Source: Craterostigma plantagineum (lineage: Eukaryota > Streptophyta > Magnoliopsida > Lamiales > Linderniaceae). From it: a stretch of DNA of 64,000 nt. Numbering within the stretch: the first letter of the stretch is position 1; each line of letters opens with the position of its first letter. Below the pieces are notes generated by a model. The model made no database searches. It was not told where the DNA came from and worked only from the letters and a program-made list of their open reading frames with translations. The stretch is from positions 24,713 to 88,712 of the forward strand of contig JAPQWV010001425.1 of NCBI GenBank assembly GCA_027422505.1. Reading direction: 5' to 3'. Both the position numbers and the translations under genes were made by a program. Positions 63,669 to 64,000 of this stretch are shown here, piece by piece.

Positions 63669-64000
63669 TTACCCCTTCTTATTAGCAATGTAACTAGCTA
63701 GCTCAAACAAAGGCGCCGCCTTTACAGTGTCAAAACCAGCGAGCCATTCTTGAGCTTCCTTCATCAGTTTCTCAGCCAACTCCTTCGATTTTTCCAAGCC
63801 AATCACCTTCGTATAACTCACCTTCTCCGCCGCCGACGACGACTCCTTTCTCCTCAGCTCATCCTCAATATCTCCAACCACTTGAAACAAAAGCCCAATA
63901 CGCTTACCGTACTCTCTCAGCTTCCCAATATCCTCATCGCCGGCGCCGCCCAAAATCGCCCCAGACACAACAGCGCCCTCGAACAGAGCGCCGCCCTTTC
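63669..64000 (-). CDS. polyprenyl synthase, GGPPS-like, C-terminal part (5' end outside window)
   Basis: The last ~110 residues of a trans-isoprenyl diphosphate synthase; the frame is open to the window edge with [18 protein letters not shown]. Helix motifs [15 protein letters not shown] and [17 protein letters not shown], and the end [16 protein letters not shown], fit plant plastidial GGPPS proteins, which condense IPP and DMAPP units for carotenoids, chlorophyll and terpenoids. The second aspartate-rich motif, normally DDxxD (QVVDDILD), reads QVVGDIED, and the following GKTAGKD-type loop is shortened and lacks that sequence. This suggests an altered-activity or non-catalytic (small-subunit-like) member. 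Whether the first motif is intact is outside the window. Confidence 0.85.
   Translation of the reverse strand, partial: KGGALFEGAVVSGAILGGAGDEDIGKLREYGKRIGLLFQVVGDIEDELRRKESSSAAEKVSYTKVIGLEKSKELAEKLMKEAQEWLAGFDTVKAAPLFELASYIANKKG

Overview
This is a eudicot plant nuclear window. The evidence is split protein-coding genes with GT-AG (and a few GC-AG) introns, AT-rich spacers with (TA)n and (GA)n microsatellites, plant-only gene families (R2R3-MYB, RADIALIS-like, IQD, HCT, ADP-glucose pyrophosphorylase large subunit) and Copia, hAT-type and SINE repeats. The HCT and isoprenoid genes would suit an asterid, but the species cannot be fixed from the sequence.

Layout. 1-2004: a deletion derivative of a Copia element on the minus strand, ending in an LTR that cuts a RUP/EFO-like WD40 gene whose 3' half remains at 2005-2574. 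3809-4968: R2R3-MYB. 5432-8252 (-): PP2C phosphatase. 8748-9152: SINE-like element and a tandem duplication. 11350-13147: hydroxycinnamoyl transferase HCT, with AC elements. 15152-16356 (-): succinate dehydrogenase assembly factor 2. 16526-16920: MITE-like element. 18089-24900 (-): a very young, complete, gag-only LTR retrotransposon with a perfect 5-bp target duplication. 26216-27225: second R2R3-MYB. 28700-30647: complex I 23-kDa (TYKY) subunit. 33072-33323: RADIALIS-like. 35235-37994 (-): AGPase large subunit. 39573-40120: hAT-type MITE with a perfect 8-bp target duplication. 41708-43438: N-myristoylated-type RING protein. 43694-45244 (-): purple acid phosphatase lacking its N-terminal domain exon(s). 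46975-51314 (-): ASCC2-like CUE protein. 52117-53828 (-): IQD calmodulin-binding protein. 55667-62722 (-): 24-exon kinesin-7 with a C-terminal RING. 63299-63369 (-): tRNA-Pro. 63669-64000 (-): 3' end of a GGPPS-like gene, running off the window.

The genes are ordinary housekeeping and regulatory genes with no operon-like relationship. They cover phenylpropanoid synthesis (HCT), respiration (SDHAF2, NDUFS8), starch (AGPL), cytoskeleton (IQD, kinesin-7) and transcription (two MYBs, RL).

The most striking window-wide signal is at least 13 single-base reading-frame breaks in seven otherwise well-conserved genes. Most sit in short homopolymers, and some occur as compensating +1/-1 changes. This points to uncorrected long-read assembly errors rather than mass pseudogenisation. 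The most interesting biology is the gag-only Sirevirus-like element with a degenerate zinc knuckle and an extra unknown ORF, the retroelement-split RUP gene, a miR482/2118-like foldback, and a polyprenyl synthase with an altered second Asp-rich motif.
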